From NCBI RefSeq assembly GCF_034044715.1, contig NZ_JAXCLW010000001.1, forward strand, positions 496,001-560,000: DNA of 64,000 nt. The letters are read 5' to 3'. The position numbers and the translations under genes are program-made. This DNA is from Dongia_B soli (GTDB taxonomy: Bacteria; Pseudomonadota; Alphaproteobacteria; Dongiales; Dongiaceae). Of this stretch, positions 35,039 to 44,490 are shown piece by piece. Position 1 is the first letter of the stretch, and each line of letters starts with the position of its first letter. A model generated the notes under the pieces. The model did not search any database. It was not told the origin of the DNA and worked only from the letters and a program-made list of their open reading frames with translations.

Positions 35039-35433
35039 TTACTGGCTGGTGCCGTCCGGTCTGAATTGCTTCAGATAGGCAGCGAGATCCGCAATCTGTG
35101 CGTCATGCTGCACACTGCCCGCCATCATCTTGGTACCCGGCACCTTAGTGCGGGATTGTGCAAAAACTCGGCGAAGGCCGTGTCATCCCAGGTACGCCGG
35201 TATTCTGCATGGCGGGCGAATATTTGAAGCCGGCCGCACTACCTCCTATCGGCCGAAGAGGCCGTGCAATTACCGTCCGGTGATGTTTTTGGCATTGGGT
35301 TCGACCTGATGACAGGTCTTGCACTTGACGAAAAGACGCTCACCGCCAGCGGTATCCTGCGCATGTGCCGTCGGTGCCGCCAGCGTCAGCGGAATCACGG
35401 CTGCCAGAATGGGCGCTGCAAGCTCATCTTCAT
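35039..35433 (-). pseudogene. Cytochrome c (class I, c552-like) pseudogene
   Basis: The minus strand still reads a signal peptide (LAAVIPLTLAAPTAHAQD), the heme site KCKTCHQVEPNAKNITG, then LHGLFGR, GFKYSPAMQNTG, WDDTAFAEFLHNP, TKVPGTKMMAG and IADLAAYLKQF, which together make a complete mitochondrial-like cytochrome c. The pieces lie in different frames, with stops after NITGR and LFGR and a frameshift in the signal peptide. At least three indels and two stops are needed, so this is decay rather than a single error. It follows the iorAB-like operon, whose relatives often use a cytochrome c as electron acceptor. Confidence 0.85.
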
Positions 35434-35451
35434 GCTCCTTTTTATCGATAA

Positions 35452-35490
35452 GGCAAAACGACCGGCTGCGCCGTCCGCCGCAGCCGGTCG
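35452..35490 (-). terminator. Terminator of the iorAB-like operon
   Basis: A perfect 12-base-pair stem: CGACCGGCTGCG 35459-35470 with CGCAGCCGGTCG 35479-35490, 8-base loop, followed in the minus direction by TTTTGCC. It separates the hydroxylase genes from the cytochrome pseudogene. Confidence 0.8.
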
Positions 35491-35513
35491 CTCCGTGCGT
35501 TAATCTGCTAACA

Positions 35514-37736
35514 TCACGCCCCCTGCAGGCTTTGCAGATCAAAGGGCAGCGAACGCAGCCGTTTACCCGTGGCATTGAAAATCGCGTTCGATACCGCCGG
35601 CGCCAATGGCGGCACGCCGGGTTCGCCGATGCCGGTCGGTGCTTCGGATGAGTCGACGATATGCACCTCGACAGCCGGCATGTCGGAGAGACGCAGCGGC
35701 TCGTAGGTGTCGAAATTCGCCTGATCGACCACGCCCTTGGTCATGGTGATCTGGTTGCGCAAGGCCGCACCCAGGGCGTAGCCGATGCCGCCTTCGACCT
35801 GGGCCTTGATGACGTCGGGGTTGACGGCGATGCCGCAATCCACCGCCGCCACAACCCGGTCCACCTTGACCGTGCCGTCTTTGGCGGTCACCTCGGCGAC
35901 CATGGCGACATAGCTGTTGAAGCTTTCATGCACCGCGACGCCACGTCCTCGTCCCGCCGGCAATTTACCTTTCGACCAGCCGGCTTTCTCCGCCGCCAGT
36001 TTGAGGACGCCGACATGACGCGGATGGTCCTTGAGCAAGGCCAGACGGAATTCGACCGGGTCCTTGCCGGCTTCATGGGCCAATTCATCCATCATCACCT
36101 CAACCGCCTGGGCGGTATGGGTATGGCCGACCGAACGCCACCACAAGGTGGTGATGGGCGAGGTTGCATGATGCCAGTCCACCTGGATCGCCGGGACGGC
36201 ATAGGGCATATCGGCGGCACCTTCGACCGCCGTCGCATCGACGCCATCCTTCACCATCATCTTCTCGAACGGCGAACCGATCATGAAGGATTGCCCGACC
36301 AGGCGCTGTTCCCAGGCCACCAGATTACCGTCCTTGTCGAGACCGCCGCGCAGCTTGTGGTAAAACATCGGCCGATAGCGCCCACCGCGAATGTCATCTT
36401 CACGGCTATAGACGAGATGCACCGGATATTTGCCATCGGTCGCTTTCACGATCGCCGCGGCTTCGCCGAAATAATCGGCATTGGGCGTGGCGCGTCGGCC
36501 AAAAGAGCCGCCGGCCCAGACGGTGTTGATCTTCACCTGTTCCGGCTTGATGCCGAAGACCTGTGCCACCGTCATCTGCTCGACGGTCTGGAATTGCGAG
36601 CCGGCCCAGCACTCGACGCTGCCATCAGCTTTTTTCTCGATGATGCAATTGAGCGGTTCCATCGGCGCGTGGGCGAGATAGGGAAAGACGAAATCCGCTT
36701 CGACGGTTTTCGCTGCACCGGACAGTGCCTGCTCGATATCGCCTTTCTTCACGGCCACAGCGCCCGGCTTCGCCGCCATGGCCTTGTAAGCCTCCACCAT
36801 CTCGGCGGTTGAACGCATTTCCGCCTTGCTGTCGTCCCAGGTGACCTTGAGCGCCTCGCGCCCCTGCATGGCCGCCCAGGTATTTTCCGCAATCACCGCA
36901 ACGCCCTGGGGAGTGGTGACGACATCGACCACGCCCGGCACCTTCCTGGCGGCGGTGTCATCGACCTTTCCTGGAAGGCCGCCGAAACGCGGCGGATGCA
37001 GCAAAACGGCGGTTTTCATGTTCGGCCGCCGCACATCCAGCGCATAGATCGCCTTGCCGGTGGTTTTATCAACGGAGTCGATGCGTGGCAGATGTGGCTG
37101 TCCGATCAAAGTAAAATTCTTTGGATCCTTCAATGTTACCTGCTGCGGCACCGGTAGGGTGGCTGCCTTGGCGGCGAAATCGCCGAAGCTGCCGGTCTTG
37201 CCCGAAGCATGGGAGATGACGCCTTTCCTCACCGTGATCTCGCCCGCCGGCACATTCCAATCGGCGGCAGCAGCACCGACCAGCATTTCCCGGGCGGCGG
37301 CGCCGGCCTGACGCAACTGCATCCAGGAATTGGCGACCGAGGTCGAACCACCCGTCGCTTGGACCGGACCAAAGAAAAGGTTGTTGTACAATTTGGCATC
37401 GGCCGGCGCGAATTCGCTGCGCATCTGGCTCCAATCGGCATCCAGCTCTTCGGCGACAATGGTCGTGAGCCCGGTCGTGACGCCCTGTCCTTTATCCAAA
37501 TGCTTGATGATGACCGTGACGGTGCTGTCAGGCGCAATCTTGACAAAAGCATTGGGAGCCGGCGGATCTTTGAGATCGGCTGCATCTGCGCCGCGGAATG
37601 CAGGCAGGTAAAGGCCGATTACCAGGGTCCCGGCAATGGCCCCCGATGCCTTCAGGAAAGCGCGGCGCGAGCCGGCGATGAGCGGTGCCGGAAGCTCCGG
37701 TTTCGCCGCTGTTTTCAATTGCAGGGTGCTATACAT
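35514..37736 (-). CDS. iorB: Molybdopterin hydroxylase large subunit, isoquinoline 1-oxidoreductase beta type
   Basis: 740 residues from ATG 37736, preceded by GGAGGG. A twin-arginine signal (SRRAFLKASGAIAGTLVIGLYLPA) sends it to the periplasm, the mark of the IorB group as opposed to cytosolic xanthine dehydrogenases. MoCo-binding parts include KGQGVTTGLTTIVAEELDADW, the central VWAGGSFGRRATPNADYFGEA, and the C-terminal GIGEPGVPPLAPAVSNAI with the catalytic Glu. It works with the 2Fe-2S subunit encoded 13 bases upstream and hydroxylates aldehydes or N-heterocycles. The substrate is unknown; the symbol marks the family. Confidence 0.85.
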   Translation of the reverse strand: MYSTLQLKTAAKPELPAPLIAGSRRAFLKASGAIAGTLVIGLYLPAFRGADAADLKDPPAPNAFVKIAPDSTVTVIIKHLDKGQGVTTGLTTIVAEELDADWSQMRSEFAPADAKLYNNLFFGPVQATGGSTSVANSWMQLRQAGAAAREMLVGAAAADWNVPAGEITVRKGVISHASGKTGSFGDFAAKAATLPVPQQVTLKDPKNFTLIGQPHLPRIDSVDKTTGKAIYALDVRRPNMKTAVLLHPPRFGGLPGKVDDTAARKVPGVVDVVTTPQGVAVIAENTWAAMQGREALKVTWDDSKAEMRSTAEMVEAYKAMAAKPGAVAVKKGDIEQALSGAAKTVEADFVFPYLAHAPMEPLNCIIEKKADGSVECWAGSQFQTVEQMTVAQVFGIKPEQVKINTVWAGGSFGRRATPNADYFGEAAAIVKATDGKYPVHLVYSREDDIRGGRYRPMFYHKLRGGLDKDGNLVAWEQRLVGQSFMIGSPFEKMMVKDGVDATAVEGAADMPYAVPAIQVDWHHATSPITTLWWRSVGHTHTAQAVEVMMDELAHEAGKDPVEFRLALLKDHPRHVGVLKLAAEKAGWSKGKLPAGRGRGVAVHESFNSYVAMVAEVTAKDGTVKVDRVVAAVDCGIAVNPDVIKAQVEGGIGYALGAALRNQITMTKGVVDQANFDTYEPLRLSDMPAVEVHIVDSSEAPTGIGEPGVPPLAPAVSNAIFNATGKRLRSLPFDLQSLQGA

Positions 37737-37749
37737 GGCGATCCCTCCT

Positions 37750-38205
37750 TCAGGCCAGCGACTTGGCGGCTTCGTGAATAGCGGCACGAATGCGCATATA
37801 GGTCGCGCAACGGCAGACATTGCCATCCATCGCGCCCTCGATATCGGCATCGGTGGGCGCCTTGTTGCTGCTCAACAAGCCGATCGCCGACATGATCTGT
37901 CCCGACTGGCAATAGCCGCACTGCACCACATCGAGCTTCTGCCAGGCGGTCTGTACTGCCTTGGCGACCTCGCCCGATACGCCTTCGATCGTGGTAATCT
38001 TCTTGCCGGCGGCATCGCCGACCTGGGTTTGGCAGGAGCGGGTCGGTTCGCCGTCGAGATGCACGGTGCAAGCCCCGCACAGGGCCTGGCCGCAACCGAA
38101 TTTGGTACCTGTCAGCCCCACCACATCGCGGATCGCCCAAAGCAGCGGCATTTCTGGCGGAACGTCCAAATTATGCGATTGGCCATTGATGGATAATTGA
38201 ATCAT
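37750..38205 (-). CDS. iorA: 2Fe-2S subunit of a molybdenum hydroxylase, isoquinoline 1-oxidoreductase alpha type
   Basis: 151 residues from ATG 38205, preceded by AAGGAGAACC. The plant-ferredoxin-like cluster is FGCGQALCGACTVHLDGEPTRSC and the second, alpha-helical cluster is QCGYCQSGQIM with NVCRCATYMRI, the standard two-cluster arrangement. It passes electrons from the molybdenum site of the next gene product to an external acceptor. It is first in the operon and divergent from an AraC-type regulator, which is the likely controller. Confidence 0.9.
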   Translation of the reverse strand: MIQLSINGQSHNLDVPPEMPLLWAIRDVVGLTGTKFGCGQALCGACTVHLDGEPTRSCQTQVGDAAGKKITTIEGVSGEVAKAVQTAWQKLDVVQCGYCQSGQIMSAIGLLSSNKAPTDADIEGAMDGNVCRCATYMRIRAAIHEAAKSLA

Positions 38206-38277
38206 GGTTGGTTCTCCTTCTCGGCCTGCCCAGGCTCGACCATGATGCGTGACATGGCAATGACCAGCATCACAATG

Positions 38278-38302
38278 CACATGCATGACTCGCCACATGC
38301 AT
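38278..38302. promoter_or_regulatory. Direct repeats in the iorA / AraC-regulator divergent region
   Basis: CACATGCAT occurs at 38278-38286 and 38294-38302, 16 bases apart, 73-97 bases upstream of iorA. Direct repeats are the usual form of AraC-family operators. The rest of the 423-base gap 38206-38628 shows no gene. Confidence 0.4.
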
Positions 38303-38628
38303 TAGAGGATCGATCCGTGACAGAAGGATGTCAGTTGTCGTTACTATCGTGGATTAGAGATATTTTAAGACCCGGCATCCGGAGCTCGCACAGACACCAT
38401 AGCATAAGCGCCGGCCGCACAAGCGTCGGCAGAGTTGGAGGCCTACCGGCACCAGGCAGGAAATCAGTCTAGTCCGGCAGTGGACCGGCGGCGAGATGCG
38501 TTCCAGCCCTTCTTTGTCCATTCCTGCTGTTTTGTGCAACTGCAATATGCCGCTTGAAACATGCCCAAGCGATAACGATATCAACGGATCGTCCCAGTGT
38601 TGCTCGTCTCTATTGCCGGGGGAACCGC

Positions 38629-39660
38629 ATGGATTGCGAGATCGATTTATCCTCGTCCAGATCGGAAGACCGTCTGTCCGATCCATCTGTCACGGATTAT
38701 TCCACGCCCGATTTTCCGCATATCGGTGAAGTTGCAGGTAATGCTTGGCCGGTTGCCGAAATTGCCGGCCGGTCCGCGGGACTTGATCGCTTCCAGCAGA
38801 AGATCGATGAGTTGATCCGGCGATATGATGATTATCTGACGGATGCGCCAGCCAGTTTGGCAGCGCTCATTTTCGCCCGTCATCGTCAGGATCTCGCCGG
38901 GATCAGCACGAGCATCGCGAAAAAAAGCCCCGATGCAGGCGCCGCGTTCAAATCCGGCCTCCGAGTGCAATCCCTGGGAGGCTCGCTTGTTTGGCAGAAT
39001 GCGGAGACCTTCATCACCCTGGTCGAGGATATGCTGTCTCTGCACCAGAAAGTGGTGAAACTGGTCGGTCACAATGGCTGCGGCAAGCCAGTTGCAGCAA
39101 GCGATCTCGGATTGGCTGCACTGGAATTTGCTGGAGAGACGGTCAACCGCCTTGGCACCATGATGCAGTTGCATATTTGGAGCCTCAACCAACTGATCGC
39201 CGACACGCGGGCTCGGGCCGATGCCTTCCCCTTTGCCTCGGAAGCGCGGCTTCGCCAACCGAACGCCGAAGCTGCCGACCAGCAATCCAATGCGGCGGGA
39301 CAGTCCGTCGCCGACCAGAATGCCGGCAGAGGCGGGCTGTCGGCCTGGCAGTTGCGGCGGATCGATACCTTGGTCGAGGCCGAGCCGGGCAAGCAGATCA
39401 GCGTGCCCCGCCTGGCGGAGACCGTCGGCCTGTCGGTCTCCCATTTCACCCGCGCGTTCAAAGTATCGACGGGGCAGCCCCCGGCCCATTGGCTGTTAGC
39501 GAAGCGGCTCGACCTAGCAAAGACGTTGTTGGTGGACAGCGACGCGTCCCTGGCACAGATCGCCGAGACTTGCGGCTTTGCCGAGCAAAGTCATTTCAGC
39601 AAGCGGTTCCGGCAGATGACAGGCATGACGCCGGGCGACTGGCGCCGCCGCCATAAGTAA
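38629..39660 (+). CDS. AraC-family transcriptional regulator
   Basis: 343 residues from ATG 38629 (GGGGGA before it); an ATG at 38554 in frame lacks a ribosome site. The C-terminal 100 residues are a double helix-turn-helix: ISVPRLAETVGLSVSHFTRAFKVSTGQPPAHWLLAKRLDLAKTLL and ASLAQIAETCGFAEQSHFSKRFRQMTGMTPGDWRR. The N-terminal 230 residues are mostly helical and match no sensor domain I know. Its position opposite iorA suggests it controls that operon. Confidence 0.85.
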   Translation: MDCEIDLSSSRSEDRLSDPSVTDYSTPDFPHIGEVAGNAWPVAEIAGRSAGLDRFQQKIDELIRRYDDYLTDAPASLAALIFARHRQDLAGISTSIAKKSPDAGAAFKSGLRVQSLGGSLVWQNAETFITLVEDMLSLHQKVVKLVGHNGCGKPVAASDLGLAALEFAGETVNRLGTMMQLHIWSLNQLIADTRARADAFPFASEARLRQPNAEAADQQSNAAGQSVADQNAGRGGLSAWQLRRIDTLVEAEPGKQISVPRLAETVGLSVSHFTRAFKVSTGQPPAHWLLAKRLDLAKTLLVDSDASLAQIAETCGFAEQSHFSKRFRQMTGMTPGDWRRRHK

Positions 39661-39688
39661 CCCCCGAACATTATAGCCCCGAAGCCGG

Positions 39689-40438
39689 TCAGTTATCGTA
39701 GCTGACATGGGTGAGATAGAGGCCATCGGCCGGCGCGGTCGGCCCGCCCTTGGCGCGATCGCGCGCGGCAAGCGCGGCGGCAAGCCGATCCGCCGACCAT
39801 TTCCCAATTCCCACCAGGGAGAGACTGCCCACCATGTTGCGCACCTGGTGATGCAGGAAGGAACGCGCTGCGGCGATCACCTCGATCTCGTCGCCGAACC
39901 GGCGGACATCCAGCCGGTCAAGCGTCTTGACCGGTGATTTCGCCTGGCAGAAGGCGGCCCGGAAGGTTGAAAAATCATGCTGGCCGATCAGGTATTGCGC
40001 CGCTTCATGCATCGCTCCGGCATCGAGCGGCACCTTAACGTGCCAAGCATGGCCGCGATCGACAGTCAGCGGCGCCCGGCGATTGATGATCCGATATCGA
40101 TAGGCGCGGCCGGTGGCGCTGAAGCGCGCGTGGAATTCCGCCGGCGCCACTTCGGCTGCCAGGATCGCGACGGGGCTCGGCTGCAGATGATAGTTCAGGG
40201 CTTCGCGCAGGCGATCCGGCTGGATCGGGTAAGCGATATCGGCATGCGCCACTTGACCCAGGGCATGCACCCCGGCATCCGTCCGGCCGGCGCCGTGCAC
40301 GGTCACTCTTTCGCCGGTGGTTTTCTCGATCGCTTCTTCGATCGCCTGCTGCACGCTGGGGCCGTTATCCTGGCGCTGCCAGCCGACCAGGGCGCTGCCG
40401 TCATATTCAATCAGCAGTTTGAAACGCGTTGCGGTCAT
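39689..40438 (-). CDS. truA: tRNA pseudouridine(38-40) synthase
   Basis: 249 residues, normal length. It isomerises uridines 38-40 in the tRNA anticodon arm. The catalytic Asp is in GAGRTDAGVHALGQVAH, preceded by LIEYDGSALVGWQRQ. FHARFSATGRAYRYRI and FLHHQVRNMVGSLSLVG complete the signature. It begins four bases after the fmt stop, so the order def-fmt-truA is one minus-strand operon. Confidence 0.96.
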   Translation of the reverse strand: MTATRFKLLIEYDGSALVGWQRQDNGPSVQQAIEEAIEKTTGERVTVHGAGRTDAGVHALGQVAHADIAYPIQPDRLREALNYHLQPSPVAILAAEVAPAEFHARFSATGRAYRYRIINRRAPLTVDRGHAWHVKVPLDAGAMHEAAQYLIGQHDFSTFRAAFCQAKSPVKTLDRLDVRRFGDEIEVIAAARSFLHHQVRNMVGSLSLVGIGKWSADRLAAALAARDRAKGGPTAPADGLYLTHVSYDN

Positions 40439-40442
40439 CGCG

Positions 40443-41417
40443 TCAGGCGGCGGCTGGCAACGGCAACAGCCGGCCGGGTGGCAATTGGAATCCGCGCAGC
40501 ATTTCGGCCGCGGACATCGGTCTTTTGCCGGGCCGCTGGACGATCAGCGGCCGGAGCGCGTCGCGGCCGCAGGCAATGGTGAGGTCGTCGTCGATGATGG
40601 CGCCCGGCACCGCTGCCGGTTTATCGAGCTTGACCACCTGTGCGGCCAGCACCTTGATCTTCTCGCTGCCGAAATCCATGACCGCGCCGGGCCAGGGCGT
40701 GAAGGCGCGGATCGCACGCTCCAATTCCTCGGCGGGACGGCGCCAATCCAGCTGACCGTCAGCCCGGCTCAGCTTTGCCGCATAAGTGACCCCGTCGGCC
40801 GGTTGCGGCACCGACTTGAGATCGCCCTTTGGCAACCGTTCCAGGACATCCAGGATGAGCCGCGCGCCCATTTCTGCGAGCGAATCGTGCAAGGTCTGCG
40901 CTGTCGTCTTGTCAGTGATCGGTAATTCATCCGCCAACACAACCGGACCGGTATCGAGCCCCGCTTCCATCTGCATGATCGACACACCGCTGCGCGTGTC
41001 GCCGGCGGCGATCGCCCGCTGGATCGGCGCGGCCCCGCGCCAGCGCGGCAGCAAGGAGGCGTGAATGTTGAGACAGCCGTAGCGCGGCAAATCCAGGATA
41101 GCTTGCGGCAGCAACAGGCCATAGGCCACCACCACGGCAACATCCGCCTGGTGGGCGGCGAAAGCAGCCACGGCTTCCGGCGACCGCAATGTCGTTGGCG
41201 TCAGCACCGTCAGGCGTTGGCTCTCGGCCAAGGTATGAACGGGGCTCAGCTGCAATTGCTGGCCGCGCCCGGCAGGACGCGGCGGCTGGCTGTAGACGGC
41301 GACGATGTTGTGGCCGGCGGCGATCAGCGACTGAAGGGCGACGGCGGCAAAATCCGGCGTGCCCATGAACACTATCCGCAGTTTATGACCGTCGGTCTTG
41401 GACCGGGCTTCCATCAT
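40443..41417 (-). CDS. fmt: Methionyl-tRNA formyltransferase
   Basis: 324 residues. It formylates initiator Met-tRNA with 10-formyl-THF. MGTPDFAAVALQSL starts the fold, SLLPRWRGAAPIQRAI is the catalytic and substrate site with the SLLPxxRG motif, and DTGPVVLADELPI follows. The C-terminal tRNA-binding domain ends at residue 324. A good ribosome site (AGGGGAG) precedes the double ATG. A 14-base palindrome, GCAACGATCGTTGC, lies between def and this gene, of unknown meaning. Confidence 0.96.
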   Translation of the reverse strand: MMEARSKTDGHKLRIVFMGTPDFAAVALQSLIAAGHNIVAVYSQPPRPAGRGQQLQLSPVHTLAESQRLTVLTPTTLRSPEAVAAFAAHQADVAVVVAYGLLLPQAILDLPRYGCLNIHASLLPRWRGAAPIQRAIAAGDTRSGVSIMQMEAGLDTGPVVLADELPITDKTTAQTLHDSLAEMGARLILDVLERLPKGDLKSVPQPADGVTYAAKLSRADGQLDWRRPAEELERAIRAFTPWPGAVMDFGSEKIKVLAAQVVKLDKPAAVPGAIIDDDLTIACGRDALRPLIVQRPGKRPMSAAEMLRGFQLPPGRLLPLPAAA

Positions 41418-41453
41418 CGCTCCCCTGCAACGATCGTTGCGAGCGCCGAACGC

Positions 41454-42005
41454 TCAGAAACCACCCGATATATTGGCCGGTTCGGCGGGCTTATCCATCC
41501 CCGCCTTCTTCGCTTTCAGCAATTTCCGCAGGATGATGTTGCGTTTCAGCGCCGTCAGATGGTCGATAAAGAGAATGCCATCGAGATGATCGATCTCGTG
41601 CTGGATGCAGGTGGCCAGCAAGCCATCCGCTTCCAGTTCCTGGGCTTCGTTCTTTTCGTCGAGATAGCGGACCTTGATCGCAGCCGGGCGGACCACATCG
41701 GCATAGTGGTCGGGCACGCTGAGGCAGCCTTCGTTATAGACCGCGTCGTCATCCGAGACCCAGGTGAGCTCCGGATTGGCCATGCGCAAGGGCTGCGGCG
41801 GCTCATCCTCGCGCGCCACATCGAGCACGATCACCCGTTGCAGGGCACCGACCTGCGGCGCGGCCAAGCCGATACCGGGCGCCTTGTACATCGTCTCCAG
41901 CATGTCATCCATCAACTTGCGCACGGCGTCATCGACGGCAGCGACAGGCTTGGCGGTCTTTTTCAGCCGGGAATCCGGCGCGGTTAAAATGGGCAGCAGG
42001 GCCAT
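41454..42005 (-). CDS. def: Peptide deformylase
   Basis: 183 residues. It removes the N-formyl group from new proteins. The three signature motifs are all intact: GIGLAAPQVG, EGCLSVPD (metal Cys) and QHEIDHLDGILFID (two metal His and catalytic Glu). It is first of def-fmt-truA, pairing deformylase with formyltransferase as in most bacteria. Confidence 0.96.
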   Translation of the reverse strand: MALLPILTAPDSRLKKTAKPVAAVDDAVRKLMDDMLETMYKAPGIGLAAPQVGALQRVIVLDVAREDEPPQPLRMANPELTWVSDDDAVYNEGCLSVPDHYADVVRPAAIKVRYLDEKNEAQELEADGLLATCIQHEIDHLDGILFIDHLTALKRNIILRKLLKAKKAGMDKPAEPANISGGF

Positions 42006-42110
42006 GGCAAATATCCTTTCGGCTTTACCTATGGTTTTCCCCTTGTATCGTCAAGCGAGAGACCTCGTATTCAGGCCGAGTCGCTACCGGTCGATTTCTG
42101 GAAAAAGTGC

Positions 42111-43334
42111 ATGAATCTCACACAGTTGGCCCCTTCCACCCTGCTCCTGGCTGCGATTCTTGCAGGTCTGGCCATCCTTCTGGTCGCGATCCTGGCGGTG
42201 CTGCTTCGCCGCGGCGCCGGCAATACCGCCAATCCGGCGGCGGCCGAACAACTGGCCGCTCAACAAGCCGCCCTGCAACAGGCGGCTGCAGCGGATGCCA
42301 GGCTCACCCAGCTGGCGGGCCAGATCCAGCAATTGGCCAGCGCCCAGGCCGCCATGCAGGCGGCGACCCAGACAGGGCTGGCCGAGCGGCTGCAATTGCA
42401 GGAACGGGCACTGACGACAGCCCTGGACGAACGCCTTTCCGCCCTGTCGCACCGGGTCAGCGACCGGCTGCAGGAAAGCACGACCATTACGGCCCAGACG
42501 CTGACCGATCTGCGCGAAAGGCTGGCGGCGATCGATGTGGCCCAGAAGAACATCACCGACCTCTCCTCCCAAGTGGTCGATCTACAGAATGTTCTCTCCA
42601 ACAAACAGGCGCGCGGCGCCTTCGGGGAAATTCAACTGCAGGACATCGTGCAATCGGCCCTCCCGGCCGCCCATTACGAATTCCAGGCCGCCTTGGGCGA
42701 TGGCAAAAGGGTCGATTGCCTGTTGAAGCTGCCGAACCCGCCCGGCTCCATCGCCGTCGACGCGAAATTCCCGCTGGAAGCCTTCCGTGCCCTGCGGGAC
42801 GCCCGGGACGACGCCGCCCAGGTGGTGGCGCGCCGGGATTTCTCGACCGCAATCCGCACCCATATGCGCGCCATCGCCGAGAAATACATCGTGCCGGGTG
42901 AGACTGCGGAATCGGCACTCATGTTCCTGCCATCGGAAGCGGTCTATGCTGAATTGCATGCGAATTTCCCCAGCTTGGTCGAGGAGGCCGCCCGGCTGCG
43001 GGTCTGGATCGTCTCGCCGACAACGCTGATGGCGACGCTGACGACGATCCGGGCGGTATTGAAAGATGTCAGGATGCGTGAGCAGGCGCATGTGCTCCAG
43101 GCCAAGATCGGCGAGATGGTGAAGGATGTCGAACGCCTGGACGACCGGGTGGCCAAGCTTCAGCGGCATTTCGAACAGGGCGCGGAGGATGTCCGCCAGA
43201 TTCGCATCTCCACCGAAAAGATCACCCGCCGCGGCGGCGAGATCACCGAACTGGAATTGGGCGAGGCGCCCAACGGCGCGGCAAATCTTCCGGCTGCTCT
43301 CGGCACGGAGCCGCAGGTCCTGACCGGTACCTGA
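42111..43334 (+). CDS. rmuC: DNA recombination protein RmuC
   Basis: 407 residues. An N-terminal membrane helix (about 10-28, LLAAILAGLAILLVAILAVLL) is followed by a Gln/Ala-rich coiled coil (about 43-150). The conserved RmuC core follows (KQARGAFGEIQLQDIVQ, VDCLLKLPN, IAVDAKFPLEAF, MFLPSEAVYAEL, VSPTTLMATL), with the PD-(D/E)xK-nuclease-like pattern. RmuC limits inversion between short repeats. It is divergent from def. Confidence 0.93.
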   Translation: MNLTQLAPSTLLLAAILAGLAILLVAILAVLLRRGAGNTANPAAAEQLAAQQAALQQAAAADARLTQLAGQIQQLASAQAAMQAATQTGLAERLQLQERALTTALDERLSALSHRVSDRLQESTTITAQTLTDLRERLAAIDVAQKNITDLSSQVVDLQNVLSNKQARGAFGEIQLQDIVQSALPAAHYEFQAALGDGKRVDCLLKLPNPPGSIAVDAKFPLEAFRALRDARDDAAQVVARRDFSTAIRTHMRAIAEKYIVPGETAESALMFLPSEAVYAELHANFPSLVEEAARLRVWIVSPTTLMATLTTIRAVLKDVRMREQAHVLQAKIGEMVKDVERLDDRVAKLQRHFEQGAEDVRQIRISTEKITRRGGEITELELGEAPNGAANLPAALGTEPQVLTGT

Positions 43335-43462
43335 CTGCACGCATCTGAGGGGAAAATAATCAGGGTGACGTCCATCACGCCGCCGCGTGGTCTCGCCCCC
43401 ATCGTCATAATGGCTGTGCTAAAGTGGTATCCGGATATCGCAGCGGCAAGGAGCCCCAGACC

Positions 43463-44338
43463 ATGCAGTCGGAAGCGGTGCAGCCGGAAGTAACGCCGTT
43501 TTTTCACCAGCCGACCAAGACCATCAGCTATGTCGTCGCCGATCGCCAGGCGGCACGTTGCGCCATCATCGATCCGGTGCTGGATTTCGACCCGAAATCA
43601 GGGCGCACCGGGACGGAAACGGCCGATCTGGTTCTGGCCTTCATCGCCGCCCGCGCCTATCGCTTGGACTGGATATTGGAAACCCACGCCCACGCCGATC
43701 ATCTTTCGGCCGGCGCCTATATTAAGCACCGCCAAGGCGGGCAGATTGCGATCGGTGCCGAGATCGGATTGACGCAGCGTCATTTCGGCCATCTCTTCAA
43801 CCTGACCGATATGGCCGAGGCCAATGGCGCGCCCTTCGATCATCTGTTTCATGATGGCGATGCCGTCATGCTTGGCGGAATTGACGGTGTCGTCCTGCAT
43901 ACGCCGGGCCACACACCGGCTTGCGTGACCTATGTGATCGGCGATGCGGCTTTTGTCGGCGACACACTGTTCATGCCCGATTACGGAACGGCCCGCTGCG
44001 ATTTTCCGGGCGGCGATGCACGTCAGCTCTATCACTCGATCCACCGCATTCTCGATCTGCCGCCGGCGACGCGGCTGTTCATGTGCCACGATTACCAGCC
44101 TGGCGGCCGTGAACCCGCCTGGGAAACCACCGTTGCCGCGCAACGGGCCGGTAACATTCATATCCACGAGGGTGTCGGCGAGGAGGATTTCGTCGCCATG
44201 CGCGAAGCCCGCGACCGCACGCTCGCCGTCCCCGATCTGCTGCTGCCGGCCATCCAGGTGAATATCCGCGCGGGCCTACTGCCGGCGCCGGAAGTCAACG
44301 GCCGGCGCTATCTCAAACTGCCCCTCGATTCGCTATAG
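43463..44338 (+). CDS. Metallo-beta-lactamase-fold hydrolase, persulfide dioxygenase-like
   Basis: 291 residues from ATG 43463, preceded by AAGGAG. The metal-binding motif is THAHADHL, followed by HTPGHTPACVTYVIGD, GDTLFMPDYGTARCDFPGG and FMCHDYQPGG. This spacing and the YGTARCDFPGG motif are those of ETHE1/Blh-type sulfur dioxygenases, which oxidise glutathione persulfide using a single iron. No rhodanese or BigR regulator gene is next to it. A general glyoxalase-II-like role is less likely. Confidence 0.85.
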   Translation: MQSEAVQPEVTPFFHQPTKTISYVVADRQAARCAIIDPVLDFDPKSGRTGTETADLVLAFIAARAYRLDWILETHAHADHLSAGAYIKHRQGGQIAIGAEIGLTQRHFGHLFNLTDMAEANGAPFDHLFHDGDAVMLGGIDGVVLHTPGHTPACVTYVIGDAAFVGDTLFMPDYGTARCDFPGGDARQLYHSIHRILDLPPATRLFMCHDYQPGGREPAWETTVAAQRAGNIHIHEGVGEEDFVAMREARDRTLAVPDLLLPAIQVNIRAGLLPAPEVNGRRYLKLPLDSL

Positions 44339-44490
44339 GCCCCATCCCCTAAGTCCCGCCCAAGCCCACCTGAGGTGCCAAACCGAAAACGTGTAAAAGA
44401 ACGGTGCGTCCGATCTTTTACTTGCAATCGGACGGGCGTTCGCCAAATGGTGTAAACAATCAGGCTGGCGGCAAAACCGGGACAAGAGGG

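Noticed and set aside
33700..35440. Clustered frameshifts explained as sequencing error
   Set aside because: The cytochrome and chemoreceptor relics also carry base substitutions that create stops and large internal deletions, which single-base read errors would not give. Read data could still alter details.
35661..36812. 383-codon plus-strand frame inside iorB
   Set aside because: Antisense of a full-length molybdopterin subunit; shadow composition.
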